Shown here: piece after piece, positions 24,663-37,397 of the stretch
Numbering within the stretch: the stretch's first letter is position 1
How the letters are laid out: every line of letters starts with the position of its first letter
Source of the DNA: Apricaphanius iberus
Lineage: Eukaryota > Chordata > Actinopteri > Cyprinodontiformes > Aphaniidae
Assembly (NCBI GenBank): GCA_028564705.1
Contig: JAPXFQ010001786.1
Coordinates: 744,001-808,000 of the forward strand
Length of the DNA: 64,000 nucleotides
Reading direction: 5' to 3'
The notes under the pieces: model-generated
Told to the model about the DNA's origin: nothing
What the model saw: only the letters and a program-made list of their open reading frames with translations
The model's database searches: none
Made by a program: the position numbers and the translations under genes

Positions 24663-24740
24663 TAATTCAATTCAGTTCATTTATATAGTGCCTAGGGCTG
24701 GGCGTTATACTGAAAATTTGCAGATACAGAAATTCAGGAC
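24663..24740 (-). mobile_element. L2 3' tail joined to a truncated hAT MITE end
   Basis: 'aattcaattcagttcattta' at 24,664 is an inverted L2 tail. It is interrupted at 24,692 by 'tagggctgggcgttatactg', a terminal repeat of the same type as the hAT MITEs at 5.6 and 31.2 kb. The other end of the MITE was not found. Confidence 0.5.
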
Positions 24741-27700
24741 TGTTACTGACTTAATTTATGAAGCGATTTGTTTTAGTTTTGCGATACTCATGCCCCTTTA
24801 ACATAAGTGTAGTGCTGGAGTTGAGTCACGGGACTACGTACAGTCATGTGACCTAATCCCATCCAGAAGGGAACAGTGCGGCCAACGTAGCAACTGTGTG
24901 GCTATATTTAGCGAGTGTTAAGACTCCTCTAGTGACTGTGTTTCAAAAACTGAACCTTTTATGGTATTATTGGAGACCTTTAGAGACTCTAACGTGGAGC
25001 AAGTATCATTATTACTGTTGGTGGGCCCAAAGCGTTCACAGCATGCAGCATCTCTGCCCACCTGCACGCCCAGGCCCTTCTCACTCAGAGCGAATATTAA
25101 CCCCACTGAGTCCAGAATGTTGACAAATTGAGTATGCTTGAAGCTACTGCTGACTGATCCTACCCATGCTCCAATGTATATGCAAAATATTTTCTGTCTA
25201 AAATAAATGATTGCACACTAAGCAAATCACAGATTTCACTCAGCCCCAGTCACTTCTAACCTGGTCTGTGTGTGGTTGCTTTTCTGAATCATGTCTGTGT
25301 CTAAACTGGACTTTTTAGAAAGAAGAAATACAGAAAAGAGTAGGATTTAAACCATGAACTAAAAGGCTGGTCGAAGCCATACAATAACAAGAACGATCAT
25401 ATTTTCAAGCACAACAATTTAATCATACATACATTCTACTTAGTTTAAAAGTTTTCTAAGGACAACCAGCAGACTGCATCAACTCATTGACTTGTATATC
25501 TGTGTGTGAAGACAGCAGTAGAGATCAGACAGACAGCCTAAATATGCAGCAACTGATACTCCCTGCATTGCAGTTGAGTGACCCTAGGTTCCAGGAGACA
25601 AATCACATGCTCAATTATGTAGAATTAAGTCTCTTGTATAATAGGTGACATTGGGTCGGTGGATCTAGTTTCCATTTGTATTTGACAAATTTCCTTTGAC
25701 CACGATTACATGTGTGACACAATCAGATTCTGAATTAAATTAAAATCCGAGACAAAATGCTGTTCTTTGTGTTGTTTTCCTTAAACTGACTTGACGTGAA
25801 ATGCTCCACAGTCTTTGGCTTCTCTCTGTGCAGGAGGAATTACAACTGCTTTGGTTGCTACCTGAGAAATTGTACTGTGGGTTGGCACGAAATGCTGTTC
25901 TGCTTTGATAATCTTTTAAAAGTACTACGCCATCTAGCCTCCTGTGGTGGAACTCCCGGCCCCAATACGCATCTTGTATGCACACATATTGTTTCCAATG
26001 GTCTGCTAAACAACATACTTCACTAATTCATTTGCAAAACAATACTCAGTTAATTATTTTACTCTAAGTTATCCTACTTTAGAACTTTGTTCATTCATCA
26101 GGTTTATTTATAGTTTTCTTTCTGTTTAAGGAGAAATTTCTAGCATGTAGCTCAGGCCTCATAAATTAAGTAGTTGAGAGAACTTCACGACCTCACACTA
26201 TGGAGAGTGTAAATCTCAGGGGAAGAGAGACCTCAAATAAGTGGCATATAAATACATTTCACAAGACACAATTTTATAAAAGTCTTTGAATAACATGGAA
26301 ACATAGCTTAACTGCATTGTGGAGCTGAAAATTATGTTTGCATGCTTAGTCATCCAGCCGTCCATGCCTGGAAAAGGAAGTGGAAGGTATTGAATATCTT
26401 TACATTAATATTACCTAGAATTGGTAATGCATTGTACAAGACATTTTATTTGGATATTAGTTAAGATGTTCAGAAAGTTGGTATTCTCATTTTTTCTTGG
26501 AGGTCTCTAGCATCGTGTATGGGTGATGTGTTAATATGGGCTGAAATGTGAATCATAATATCAAATTTAAAAGTAAGGTATCTCAAAAGACTTGCTTTTG
26601 AGATGGTTTCTCATTGGGAACCAGAGTTGGAATTGAGTTTTAGGTATGTTCTTAAGGCTTAATTCAAACCCCTGTAAAGCCTGTGGTCACAAATGTTAAT
26701 TTTAACGTATCTGTTGGGATCTGATAGGGATTTATATGGAAGCCAGCTTGCAGCCCAGACTAATACACATAATTTCACTTTTTTGACAAAAACATTATTC
26801 AACTACAGCAGCACAGGTGTAGTTCATTGAGTCCTATTACAGGCTGAGGATTTAAGGAGACCGTTTCAGACCTTCAGCGCTTGAGTCTCAAAGCATCTTG
26901 GTTAAAACTCAAGTCCTCTGTGCAATTCCAAGGTTCTTTGTGTTCTGACTCTCCTGAGATTGTTATTCTTCCCCAGTGACAACCTGTATATCGTCTATGT
27001 GCTCCTTCCAAGGTTTTGTCTTGCTGCGACTGCATCATGAACTAAGCCTTGGTTCACTTTCCGCATCTGACTGCCTTTAAGCTTCAGTTCTCCTGTGATC
27101 CATGTTCTATTGCCGTGCTTTACTTGCTGGCCACCATGTCTGGCCGTGCCTCTCGGATTTTCCCATCTCATCATCACCACCATCTGAAACTCAGAAGGAA
27201 GCTCCCAAAGACATCTTGGACTCTTAGCTATTCCTCCCTGGTGTTCCATCTTCTGTCTATTCAGTAAGCCTTTCCTGAGTACATTCAAACAGTTTTACCC
27301 GCTCCAAGCTCTGGTCTGAACTCTGGACTTCTCTTCCTGCAGTACCTCTCAACTCCGTTTCCCTGTTCTGTCTTCCCAGTTCCAGCATTATCATCATATC
27401 ATTATCATTATACCAAAAATATTTGGTTTTCTGTCATATTTAGGAATGTTAATTAATTGTAATTAATTTTCAGCTACCCTGTGATTTCATAAAAAAATGT
27501 AATCGTTTGACAGCCCTAAATTTTTTAAAAGTAACATTAAATAATGGATTGTATGAAATTATGGTGCTCATGATTGACTGTAATAGCAATAATAAGGTTA
27601 AAACATTCAAGTGGTGAATCCTTTTTATAGATACTGTGGTTCAAAAATAAGCAATTTAGTTCTAAAATGTAATGTTCTTAAACTCTTGTTAAAACATGAA

Positions 27701-27950
27701 AACATACAAATGCATTTTAGCTCTTTTATATTACTTTAAAATCAGAATTACTTACATACATAAACAAAATATATGGAGATATTTAAAACCTCATTGTATA
27801 AATTAAAATAAATAAATTAAATCTAAATCTATTTTACAAGTCAGCACACTGCCACACAGTTGGCTGCAAGAGCTCAAGCCTATTTTCTAGTATCTCATTA
27901 AAATTACATTAAACTTAAAACACATAAAATGCATTGATTCCCATTTTCTC
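24741..27950. other. Unassigned intergenic DNA
   Basis: No recognisable gene. The stretch 26,850-27,400 is pyrimidine-rich, with 'ccttccagttcc'-type patches reminiscent of an LTR leader, as at 40,095. This is too weak to call. The reverse-strand open frame at 25,740-25,985 has no recognisable domain. Confidence 0.3.
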
Positions 27951-28099
27951 ATGCCATGCTCATTGCTGCTTTCATGCTTCAATGCTGCTCAGTTTTGTTG
28001 ACTGAGTTCCCTACTGATAATCAGTTACATTCAGCCCACCTGTATCCCAGCCTGATCGTTTCCCTACCTTCTCCTGTGCTCTGCCCTATTTATTTATCC

Positions 28100-29930
28100 A
28101 TCGAAAAGTCTAAGTTACCACCACCTGATGCCTCCCCGCCAAGTGAGATACAGCCCAGCCAAAAAACTATTCCTGAGTGTTGGCGTTGGCAGACCTTTGG
28201 ATGAAAAGAAGTTAACCATGGCGATCACCAGATGGGTGGCAACTGATTGCAAACCAGTCAACATAGTTGAAGATTTGGGTTTCAGCTATGTAATCAGGTT
28301 GGCAAGTTCTGACCTGGTTTACACGTTACAATTGCAGGGAACAATTGTTGGTCGCATAGAGGAGCTTTATGAAACTGGGGATCAAAACTCAATCTCATGC
28401 GAAATGCAAATGCTGCGGCATTAACTGGGGATCATTGGATGTCAGTAAGTAATCAGAATTATTTTGTTACTGCACACCACATAGACGCTGTCTGGAAGTT
28501 TCATTCGTTTGCTTTAACAAATAAACACTCAGAAGAACTGCACTTTGCAGAAACATGTGGCAAGTAATTTTCCGAAGTTGCAGAGGAGTGAGATATTGCG
28601 GGTGAAGGTTACACCAATCTGCACCGACAGTCCATGTAATATGACAGTAGCAGCAAGACCCCTCGAGCACATACCGTGCTTTTTGCACAGTTTACAAAGC
28701 TTGATCACAGTGTCACTCCATGACAGTGGTCTTGAGAATGTCTTGGCAAAATGCCGTAAATTTGTTGAACATTTTAAGCAAATTCCAGCAAATTGCTGCT
28801 GAACTGCTAGCACAAAAGTTGGAGTTGGGACATCCACAGGACCCACTCGTCCAAGATGTTTCCACCAGTTGGAACTCCACTCTCAGCATGATCACCCAGC
28901 TTCTGAGAAACAAGGACGTTGTCAAGGCCACATTTGAGCTCAATCAGCAAAGAGACACACTTGCCATGCTGACTAATGCAAATTTGGATAAGATCGAAAA
29001 GCTTGAAACACTCCTTAAACCATGCAGATAAATACTGAATTTGTTTTGTTGAAAATTAAAATGTGACCGATTTATTATATATTATTATTTATTTATATAT
29101 TTAATAATTTAGTTATTGCTAAAATTAGATTCTACTGCTTTTGTAGCTTTAAACATTGATTATTTGAATATCAAAAGCACTGTAAGATGAAGAGGAGGAA
29201 GGCCTACACAAATCCTCTAAAAAATTAGTATTTAGAAATGTATTTCACTGGAGCTTAAAAGTGTGCAGGACTTCATCCTTTTTCTCTTTGTAACTGATAA
29301 TTGATTGCACTTTGTTTCTAGGCAGGTATGTCACTGAGCTTTTGGGAGGAGAACAGTACATATCCTGCTCCGTGTTCCTGCCTGCACTATCATTTGTTCC
29401 GGTTGATGACTGGTTCTGATGATAATCCAGGTTATGTGCTCTGGTTTAAAGCAGCCTTCATGCCTAACCAATCAAAGCAAAAACAGCACCCATATCCAGT
29501 GGTTAAAAGTGGCAACGGCGCTTGACCCCAGATTTAAGGATCCGAAATGCCTTCCGAGATCTGAAAGGGAGGACATTTGGAATTTGATTAAAGAGGAGAG
29601 TGCCCAGGAGCCTGAGCCTCACAGATAACCTGAGCCAGATCCACCTAAAAAGATGAACTTTCTGCTTGCTCCTGCATCAGACTGATGACAAATGAGACCC
29701 ATCATCTGACACGTCTGTGGATCGGTACAGAGGTGAGCCCAGCATCTCAATCATTGACTGTCTATTAAAATGGTGGTCTGGACACACAAGGGCCTACCCA
29801 ACCTCGGCACCTCTACCTGCAACAATGGTACCATGTGAAAGCTTGTTCTCTCTCTGGTCACATCTTGCACAAAAAAAGAGAGAGCAGCACTTTCCATAAC
29901 TAATGTCACCAGATTGGTGAGTAAGCAATT
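28100..29930 (+). pseudogene. Decayed hAT transposase gene (ZBED-like)
   Basis: Pieces of a hAT/ZBED-like transposase occur in order. ITRWVATDCKPVNIVEDLGF is at about 28,224-28,283, and a short hAT-like stretch follows near 28,530-28,720. ECLGK..KFVEHFKQ and QDVSTSWNSTLSMITQLLR are at about 28,735-28,910. LETLLKPCR ends at 29,030. YVTELLGGEQY is at 29,317, TALDPRFKDPKCLP near 29,515, and the C-terminal dimerisation block (EPSISIIDCLLKWW, then VPCESLFSL) at 29,735-29,865. Stops and frameshifts separate the blocks. Active hAT transposases cut and paste DNA with 8-bp duplications. Between PCR and YVTELL lies what was probably an intron (about 29,029-29,316). Its acceptor 'ttctaggcag' is intact, but the donor reads 'cagATAAATA' instead of GT. 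No element termini were found. Confidence 0.88.
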
Positions 29931-31164
29931 GAGTTCAAGAAAAGAAAATGAAGAGACAACTTTTAACTCCAATGAGAACTCTGGTAAGCCAAAATGGGTT
30001 TAAGAGTGCCTTGATATGCAAAATAACATAATTTCTCAAGTGCAATTTAAACCACAATTAATTGCAGTTTACTATGAAGCTTTCGTTTCACAGCCCTTAT
30101 AAAAAAACTAATACTTACGTATGTAGAGATGATCATCTACTGTTTGCTTCTAATAAGGACATCCCTCCCACACAATGCACTAAATCTAATTACTACATGG
30201 AAATTAAGTCATTTTGTTCTAACTGATGAAAGAACAGCAAGTTTTAGCTGTTAGATGTAAAAGTGGCCACTGTTTCCAGTTCCCATTTAATTTGTATTTA
30301 ACTGAACGTGTACTTCTTAAAGAGTTCAGTTTCAGCTAGCGAAACTAGCCTGCCAGGTCACACAGGGTCCTGGTGTTAGTGGTTTGTTCACATTTTCCCA
30401 TTAGACCTTAACCTCAGAGCATTTGAACACCTAAATAGACTGAGACTGAAACCCCGTTTGACATTCTCCTGTTCTTTCTTTCTTTCTTTCTTTCTCAATG
30501 ATGCAACATTCATTCACCCTTTCCCGTCCTGTTTCTCTCCATTTTCAGCTACTTTCTCATGTCTTTTCACATTTATTGCTTTGTTGCAAAATAAACCAAC
30601 TTACCCAGCTTGTGAAATTAAATCCTCCACCACAGTGAACTGAGAGCAGTATACTTCATATAAGGCCTCAGGGGTTACTCACTTCAAACAACTTGGGATT
30701 AAAGGGCCATGTCTGTTTACTTACAACCCTTTCTGCTGCTCTTTACATCCTTACCACTTCCTAATTCAATTACAGATGTAAGCTGAAGGCAAGGTTAAAT
30801 CATCAAGAAAAAATCTAAAGCTGAATTTCTCTAAATCTTAGTGACTCGCCGGGTCACTGGTGTTTACATTGCCTTTATGAAAGCCCATGGCAGGAAGTAG
30901 TGACATTAGCATTTAGAAAAGTAGGTTTTTTATATTTAAGAAATGTTTGTATAAGAAACAAGGATAATGCCAGTCAAACCATGATCTATTTTATAATATG
31001 TTTTGGGGTGCCTATTGGAGTCATCCCACCCCCTATCCCAGGAGACCTCTCTCCTGCTCCTGTACACTAGCATGTATGGTTGTCCCTAAAGTGGTCTTAC
31101 TGGGGCTAAAATGCTCTTTTGTGGTTTTGGCATGTGAATGATTTTATAGATGGATAATCTCTAC
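29931..31164. other. Unassigned DNA
   Basis: A (TTTC)n run lies at 30,473-30,496. No exon, RNA or element ends recognised. Confidence 0.35.
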
Positions 31165-31728
31165 TAGGCCTGGGCGGTATACCGGTTCATACTGAAAACC
31201 GGTGTTTATTTTCGTTATATATGAATTTTTTAACATACAGTTGAATAACTCACACAACTTCCGGAACGTTTAATGTGATGAAGTGTTTCATTGCGAACTG
31301 ATTTCACTGCTACATGCTCTAAACCACAGCATTAAAAGTAATATTTTTAACTAAGAACAGCTGCTGGCAGGAGCTACCAGAGCGAAGCACAAAATCCGGA
31401 TGAAGTAATTCCAAAAAGAGGAGTTTGTAGTTTAGAAGTTTATTGGCTTCAAAAGGTCAGACGAAAACCGAACAGCATATTTTTTACAAGCTCTACAACC
31501 AGTAGAGGGGAGTGCTGAGCGCTATTTGGCCTTCTGTAGGTACACGCAGTCAACAGCGGCAAAACCAGTGGGAAAGACATCAAAATCTAGCTGCAAATAT
31601 GTTTGACATACAGTAGTAGCAGTTTAAAAGTTCTCATGTTTCCATGATTGGTCATTGACTGGTCATTGACTGGCCCTTGACTGGTACGTGCCTGATCCGT
31701 CAAAGGTCCTCGACAGGTCCGTGGTGGT

Positions 31729-34700
31729 TAGTGATGTGTCGTTCGTGAACGATTCGTTCAAAATGAACTAATCTTTTATACGACCCGAGAGTAACGAGTC
31801 CTCTCACTGAGCGATTCGTTCATTGTCATGCAATACCTTCTCTTGCCACATGTCAGCAGTTGCATGAGCTCAGTAGTGATGGGAAGACCGAATCTTTTTA
31901 CCGACTGGGATCATTTACTCTCGAACATTAAATTGAACGAATCTTGAACGAATCATTTAGTTCATTTTAACAGCAGGTGGCGCTGTTGCCCTCTTGTGGG
32001 CGTCGTAGTAAACAAGGCAGCGGTTCTCCAACGAATCATAATTCACAACCCCAAGTGACCCATTTACCGACTCATTCCTGTTACTCTTAGCAACTAATTT
32101 CATTAGTAGAAATATTTATAGTTTATAATTAAATTTGTGGGGGGGGAAACACCCAGTAAAAAAACATTTCTGCTCTGGACTGGAAGAAAAACCCTGAGTA
32201 CAAAACTCACATCACGAGAATAGCTCATTAGTTCACAGTAGTATAGCTCTGCTAACATGCTAACAGCACATTGAGTTACTCACCCCTTCCTTTCCGAGAG
32301 CTAACCGAAGCTAGCTTGCAATGTCTGGTGCTGAATGGCTAGTGTGAACAAATCGCTCACTCCCGGCTCACATCTCAAACGAGCTGCACGACACATTCAC
32401 CCCTCCTCCTTCCCGGCTCACAGCTCAATTCTCCACTACAATACAGAAGGCAACATGTTTTGTTTCACCTGACAAGAAAAAACAAAATGCCACAAGCAAT
32501 TCGAAAACCTAGGAAAGCATATACACACCACAATAAAGTTATTTGTGTCCACGCTGCCATCATTGTTTAACAACGCGACAGTGACTAGGTAGGTGTCACG
32601 TGACAAATGAACGAATCTACTACTCCACACACAGTACACCCTGAGCTGTGAACGATGAACGAGGAGATCCGTTCAGTCCGAACTGTTGGTCACATTACAG
32701 CTGGGTAGAGGAAGAGTGAGTGTAAACTAATTTTGACAATTAGTGATACAATTAAAACAAAAAGGAATAATTAATAAGTTCCCTATGTTTACATGGTGCG
32801 TTTATTGTGTACAAAATTTTACATTATTATTATTATTACTACTATTATTGATTATGTTTGTTGTTATTATCATTATTATATATTTATTATTTAATCAATA
32901 TGCTGATATAATTTTCGAAAGTATTTATTTACTAACACACTTTAAATTATACACACAGTAACACATCTACAGGAATTGAAGGACACTAAATAATTATGAT
33001 TTAATGAATAAATAATATAAATCGGGTGTCGAATGACAAATAAAGCAACATTAGATATCAGACATCATTCATTTCCTTGTTCATCTCTCAGTCCGCTCCA
33101 CAGCCCGTAGCAAGCTGAGCCACAGTTTTCACATGACGAATGTAAGAATGATCCGTCACAATCCGTATATGAACGAATCGTGAGCGGACTGTAGTACTTG
33201 CTGCTCGCTACACACAGCCAGAGCGGTCTGGCTGTCACATGACAAAAGAACTGGGACCTGAAAACGGACGCAGCAGCTGAGTGAGTCATGAACGAATCAT
33301 TTCTGTTTCCTGTCTTGGTGCTGACTGAGCTCTAGTGATGTGTCGTTCGTGAACGATTCGTTCAAAATGAACGAATCTTTTATACGACCCGAGAGTAACG
33401 AGTTCCGCTCAGTGAGCGATTCGTTCATTGTCATGCAATACCTTCTCTTGCCACATGTCAGCAGCTGCATGAGCTCAGTCAGCAGCAAGACAGGAAACAG
33501 AAATGATTCGTTCATGACTCACTCAGCTGCTGCGTCCGTTTTCAGGTCCCAGTTCTTTTGTCATGTGACAGCCAGACCGCTCAGGCTGTGTGTGGCGAGC
33601 AGCAAGTACTACAGTTCGCTCACGATTCGTTCATGTACGGATCGTGACGGATCATTCTTACTCATTCGTCATGTGAAAACTGTGGCTCAGCTTGCTACGG
33701 GCTGTGGAGTGGACTGAGAGATGAACAAGGAAATGAATGATGTCTGATATCTAATGTTCCTTTATTTGTCATTCGACACCCGATATATATTATTTATTCA
33801 TTAAATCATAATTATTTAGTGGTCTTCAATTCTTGTAGATGTGTTATTGTGTGTATAATTTAAAGTGTGTTATGTTTTAAATAAATACTTTCGAAAATTA
33901 TATCAGCATATTGATTAAATAATAAATATATAATGATGATAATAACAACAAACATAATCAATAATAGTAGTAATAATAATAATAATGTAAAATTTTGTAC
34001 ACAATAAACGCACCATGTAAACATAGGGAACTTATTAATTATTCCTTTTTGTTTTAATTGTATCACTAATTGTCAAAATTAGTTTACACTCACTCTTCCT
34101 CTACCCAGCTGTAATGTGACCGACAGTTCGGACTGAACGGATCTCCTCGTTCATCGTTCACAGCTCAGGGTGTACTGTGTGTGGAGTAGTAGATTCGTTC
34201 ATTTGTCACGTGACACCTACCTAGTCACTGTCGCGTTGTTAAACAATGATGGCAGCGTGGACACAAATAACTTTATTGTGGTGTGTATATGCTTTCCTAG
34301 GTTTTCGAATTGCTTGTGGCATTTTGTTTTTTATTGTCAGGTAAAACAAAACATGTTGCCTTCTGTATTGTAGTGGAGAATTGAGCTGTGAGCCGGGAAG
34401 GAGGAGGGGTGAATGAGTCGTTCAGCTCGTTTGAGCTGTGAGCCGGGAGTGAGCGATTTGTTCACGCTAGCGATTCAGCACCAGACATTGCAAGCTAGCT
34501 TCGGTTAGCTCTCGGAAAGGAAGGGGTGAGTAACTCAATGTGCTGTTAGCATGTTAGCAGAGCTATACTACTGTGAACTAATGAGCTATTCTCGTGATGT
34601 GAGTTTTGTACTCAGGGTTTTTCTTCAGTCCAGAGCAGAAATGTTTTTTTACTGGGTGTTTCCCCCCCCACAAATTTAATTATAAACTATAAATATTTCT

Positions 34701-34934
34701 ACTAATGAAATTAGTTGCTAAGAGTAACAGGAATGAGTCGGTAAATGGGTCACTTGGGGTTGTGAATTATGATTCGTTGGAGAACCGCTGCCTTGTTTAC
34801 TACGACGCCCACAAGAGGGCAACAGCGCCACCTGCTGTTAAAATGAACTAAATGATTCGTTCAAGATTCGTTCAATTTAATGTTCGAGAGTAAATGATCC
34901 GAGTCGGTAAAAAGGGTCGGTCTTCCCATCACTA
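31729..34934. mobile_element. 3.2-kb palindromic hAT composite (snap-back element)
   Basis: Flanked by an exact 8-bp duplication, gtggtggt (31,721-31,728; 34,935-34,942). The ends are TAGTGATG and CATCACTA. The internal order is A (31,729-31,873), B (31,874-about 33,330), A again in the same orientation (33,334-about 33,475), then B inverted (about 33,478-34,934). The two B arms are about 1.46 kb each and nearly identical, giving mirror open frames such as those near 32,440 and 34,170. B also starts with the same TAGTGATG end. The element is dense in 'gaacgattcgttca'-like short palindromes, plausible transposase sites. No transposase is encoded. An (ATT)n-rich patch lies within each arm. Confidence 0.9.
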
Positions 34935-34942
34935 GTGGTGGT

Positions 34943-36294
34943 AATGTAATGTAATCCCCCGCTATGACGTCTTCAGTGAGGCCTCGCCCCCAAGGAGCCT
35001 GAGTGAAAACCAGCTGCAATGCCTCTTTTGTCCACGGGGAGGAGCAGTGATTTTAATGTTAATGATTTATTGACGTATCAGACTCAGGGTAGCCTATATA
35101 AATGTCATTAAAAAATGTTCCCCTATCCGTTCCTCTATGGTTTGCTGGTTTGTATGTAGCCTAAGTTTGAATGTCACTCAGAAACTCAGGGTTCAAATAG
35201 CCTACCACTGTAGTCTTATACCCAGATACAGTAGTTTTATAGCATAAGAGTGCTCTGTAATGTGAAACGTATGACAGTACTGTAGGCAATTAGCCTACGT
35301 TTTAGGTTTCATAGGGTTAGGGAACCTGGCCGGGTTCGGGCTTAATTTCTATCATTGTCCACGGTCTCAGGACGGGCTTTAGTGGTCAGCTGATCATCTC
35401 AGCGCGATCATTTATACTGTAATAAAGCGCTGCAGTGGGCCACTAACATTATTCCGACAATACCTGTCAAGATGTTGCAGGCACACTGCATGTGTCACGA
35501 TGTGGAAGACCCACTCCTCTCAGATCAAAACAGAAAACATGCTTCGACTGCTGCGTTGCGCTCTCACAGAAAATACTGAAGTGTAAATGCACTATTATCC
35601 CAAGTTTCAAGTTGCAGAAGTCTCCTGCATTTATATAGCAGCTCCCTGATGGCCACAAGTCAGACAAAATCTCCTGAAATCTAGAGCAAGCGGTGAGAGC
35701 GCACACAGAGACTCACACAGGCGAGACAGACTTTTACGCAACAGAAGCAAGTGGTTAAAGCTTCATATAGCTGCAGACAAAAAAAAAGGTTATAAATCAA
35801 CATGCCTTGAAATTATTCTTATTCATTTATAATTTTAAGTTTCAGGTAACAGGTCCTTTTGACCGGAGTTTCAAACATTTGTCCAGTAAATTGAAAACAG
35901 GTGCCAGTTTTTCTAACGCATGGATTCGTAGTCCTGCAGGAAAGTACTATATAGACATATGAGTCTTTGTAGCTGGGGTAATATTTATAAATTACAGTTT
36001 TTTCCCAACCACTTAAAAACCTGATAGTTTTTTGTTTGTTTTTTTAAACAGTGCGTCCACCAGCGCAATTTTCATCCAGTCAGTCTCCAACTTTTAAGGC
36101 CAGATTACAGCTCTACTTTGAATCAACGCGTGATTCACAGATGTGATTTACCTGTGACTAATAATGGTCATTAATAATAAATGAAACTGTGAAGCTATAA
36201 CTTTTTTTCTTCCATTTTTATTTAAACTAGCAAATTTCACACAGCACAGCAAACCAAAAAAAAAAAAAAAATCACTCCAGTTTGTCATCTTTCC
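34943..36294. other. Non-coding interior of the TA-flanked transposon
   Basis: This lies downstream of the minus-strand gene. No further exon is supported. A poly-A/T run at 36,256-36,271 follows the stop codon of the gene by about 25 bp. Confidence 0.4.
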
Positions 36295-37155
36295 CTAGCT
36301 CTTGTACATATTAAATGGAGTAAACGCCATAAACACATTGGCTGCATATATGTCTGGCCGAGGTTGGTCTCCATCATGGCAGCGTCTAAAAAACTCCTCC
36401 TCACGTTCGGCTGGCAGAGCTCTAATTTTAAAGTCTGTCACGACATCCATCGGACGTGTGAGATGAACTGCTGGAGGCATGGGTTCTGGAGAGGGGCGGG
36501 GGTCCACCGGTTCGTAAGTCAGCCGACGCCTGGCAGTTTGACTTGCTGTTGGTGGTGCAGGACTCTCCAAACGTTGAAGAAGATGTACAACGTCCTGTAC
36601 GGCCGCCTCCAGCTGGCCCATTCTCCTGGAGATGTCCTCCAGTGTTTCTGTTGTGTCATTTTTACGGCCACTGACACTTGTTGCCTCAAGAGCTACCACA
36701 CGGCTTTTAATGGCCCCGATCTCGGTCACGATGAGCGTCTGGAATGAGCCAGCACAGCTCCCTGCAGCAGCGCTGACAATGTTAGCCTGCACAAGAAAAT
36801 AAGAAGGTGGAAATTATTAGTATTAGAGCAAGGTTCAGTCTTCTCACTACAGTCCTCAGGTCACTGGTACTGTTTAAATCAGTTTTAATTCAATAACTTA
36901 CCGCTTTTTTCTTCACAAGCCTCACGTTTGCTCTCCCCACCGGTGTTTTGGATGTCTGTGGCTTCGCATAGGGCGAGGGCTGCTTTGTCTAGTGGGAGAA
37001 AAAAAAGAATAATTTCTTATGTTCACTAAACAAGGAAGGCTATTTAATTCTGGTTGATTATAGTGCTGTTTAAAGAAACGCGCACACAAAGAAAAGCAAC
37101 TTACCAAACATTTTGCTCTCCTGGTCACTGGATTGTAAAAGTTGCCGGGTTCCAT
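36295..37155 (-). CDS. Three-exon gene of unknown function inside a DNA transposon (209 aa)
   Basis: Exon 1 is 37,155-37,105 (17 codons, ATG start), donor TTG|gtaagt. Exon 2 is 36,988-36,902 (29 codons), acceptor 'ctcccactag', donor GCG|gtaagt. Exon 3 is 36,786-36,295 (163 codons plus TAG), acceptor 'tttcttgtgcag'. All junctions are phase 0 and all frames stay open, giving 209 residues. The N-terminus is basic (VRLVKKKAA near 39-47). A likely coiled coil lies at about residues 70-115 (ALEATSV, then ETLEDISRRMGQLEAAV and DVVHLLQRLE). A Pro-rich linker follows, then an acidic/aromatic C-terminus with REEEFFRRCHDGD. There is no DDE motif and no zinc finger. A TATA box sits about 65 bp upstream. 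I do not recognise the family. It may be an accessory transposon protein, or a host gene fragment captured by the element. Exon-intron structure is seen; expression is inferred only. Confidence 0.72.
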
Positions 37156-37199
37156 TTGTAGTGCAAAGATGTTGCCAAAGTGTGGAGGAAAATAATAAA

Positions 37200-37397
37200 G
37201 CGTTGTGTTTTATTGCCATTTTATATTCTACCTGAACGATTATTCTTTGGTGTAGTGAAATTTCATTGGCTGCTTACACTTTGGGAATGCATCCGCCAAT
37301 AAGATGCGTTAGTTTGCAACACGTCATTTACATAAGCATTGCAATAGGCTGTGTTTCTCCCCCCACACTGCCTGACTCAGTCTACTGTACAGCCAAG
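37200..37397. promoter_or_regulatory. Putative bidirectional promoter between divergent transposon genes
   Basis: On the minus strand TATAAA lies at 37,225-37,220, about 65 bp before the ATG at 37,155, with an inverted CCAAT (plus 'cattggctgc') near 37,264. On the plus strand 'cgccaataag' (CCAAT) lies near 37,290, upstream of an ATG at 37,398. The spacing suits head-to-head transcription. No experimental basis. Confidence 0.55.

Noticed and set aside
33340..33717. 125-codon plus-strand open frame
   Set aside because: It lies in the spacer and arm of the palindromic hAT composite, and a mirror frame appears in the other arm; no domain.
36364..36747. 127-codon plus-strand open frame
   Set aside because: It is antisense to exon 3 of the minus-strand three-exon gene, which has splice sites and a promoter.
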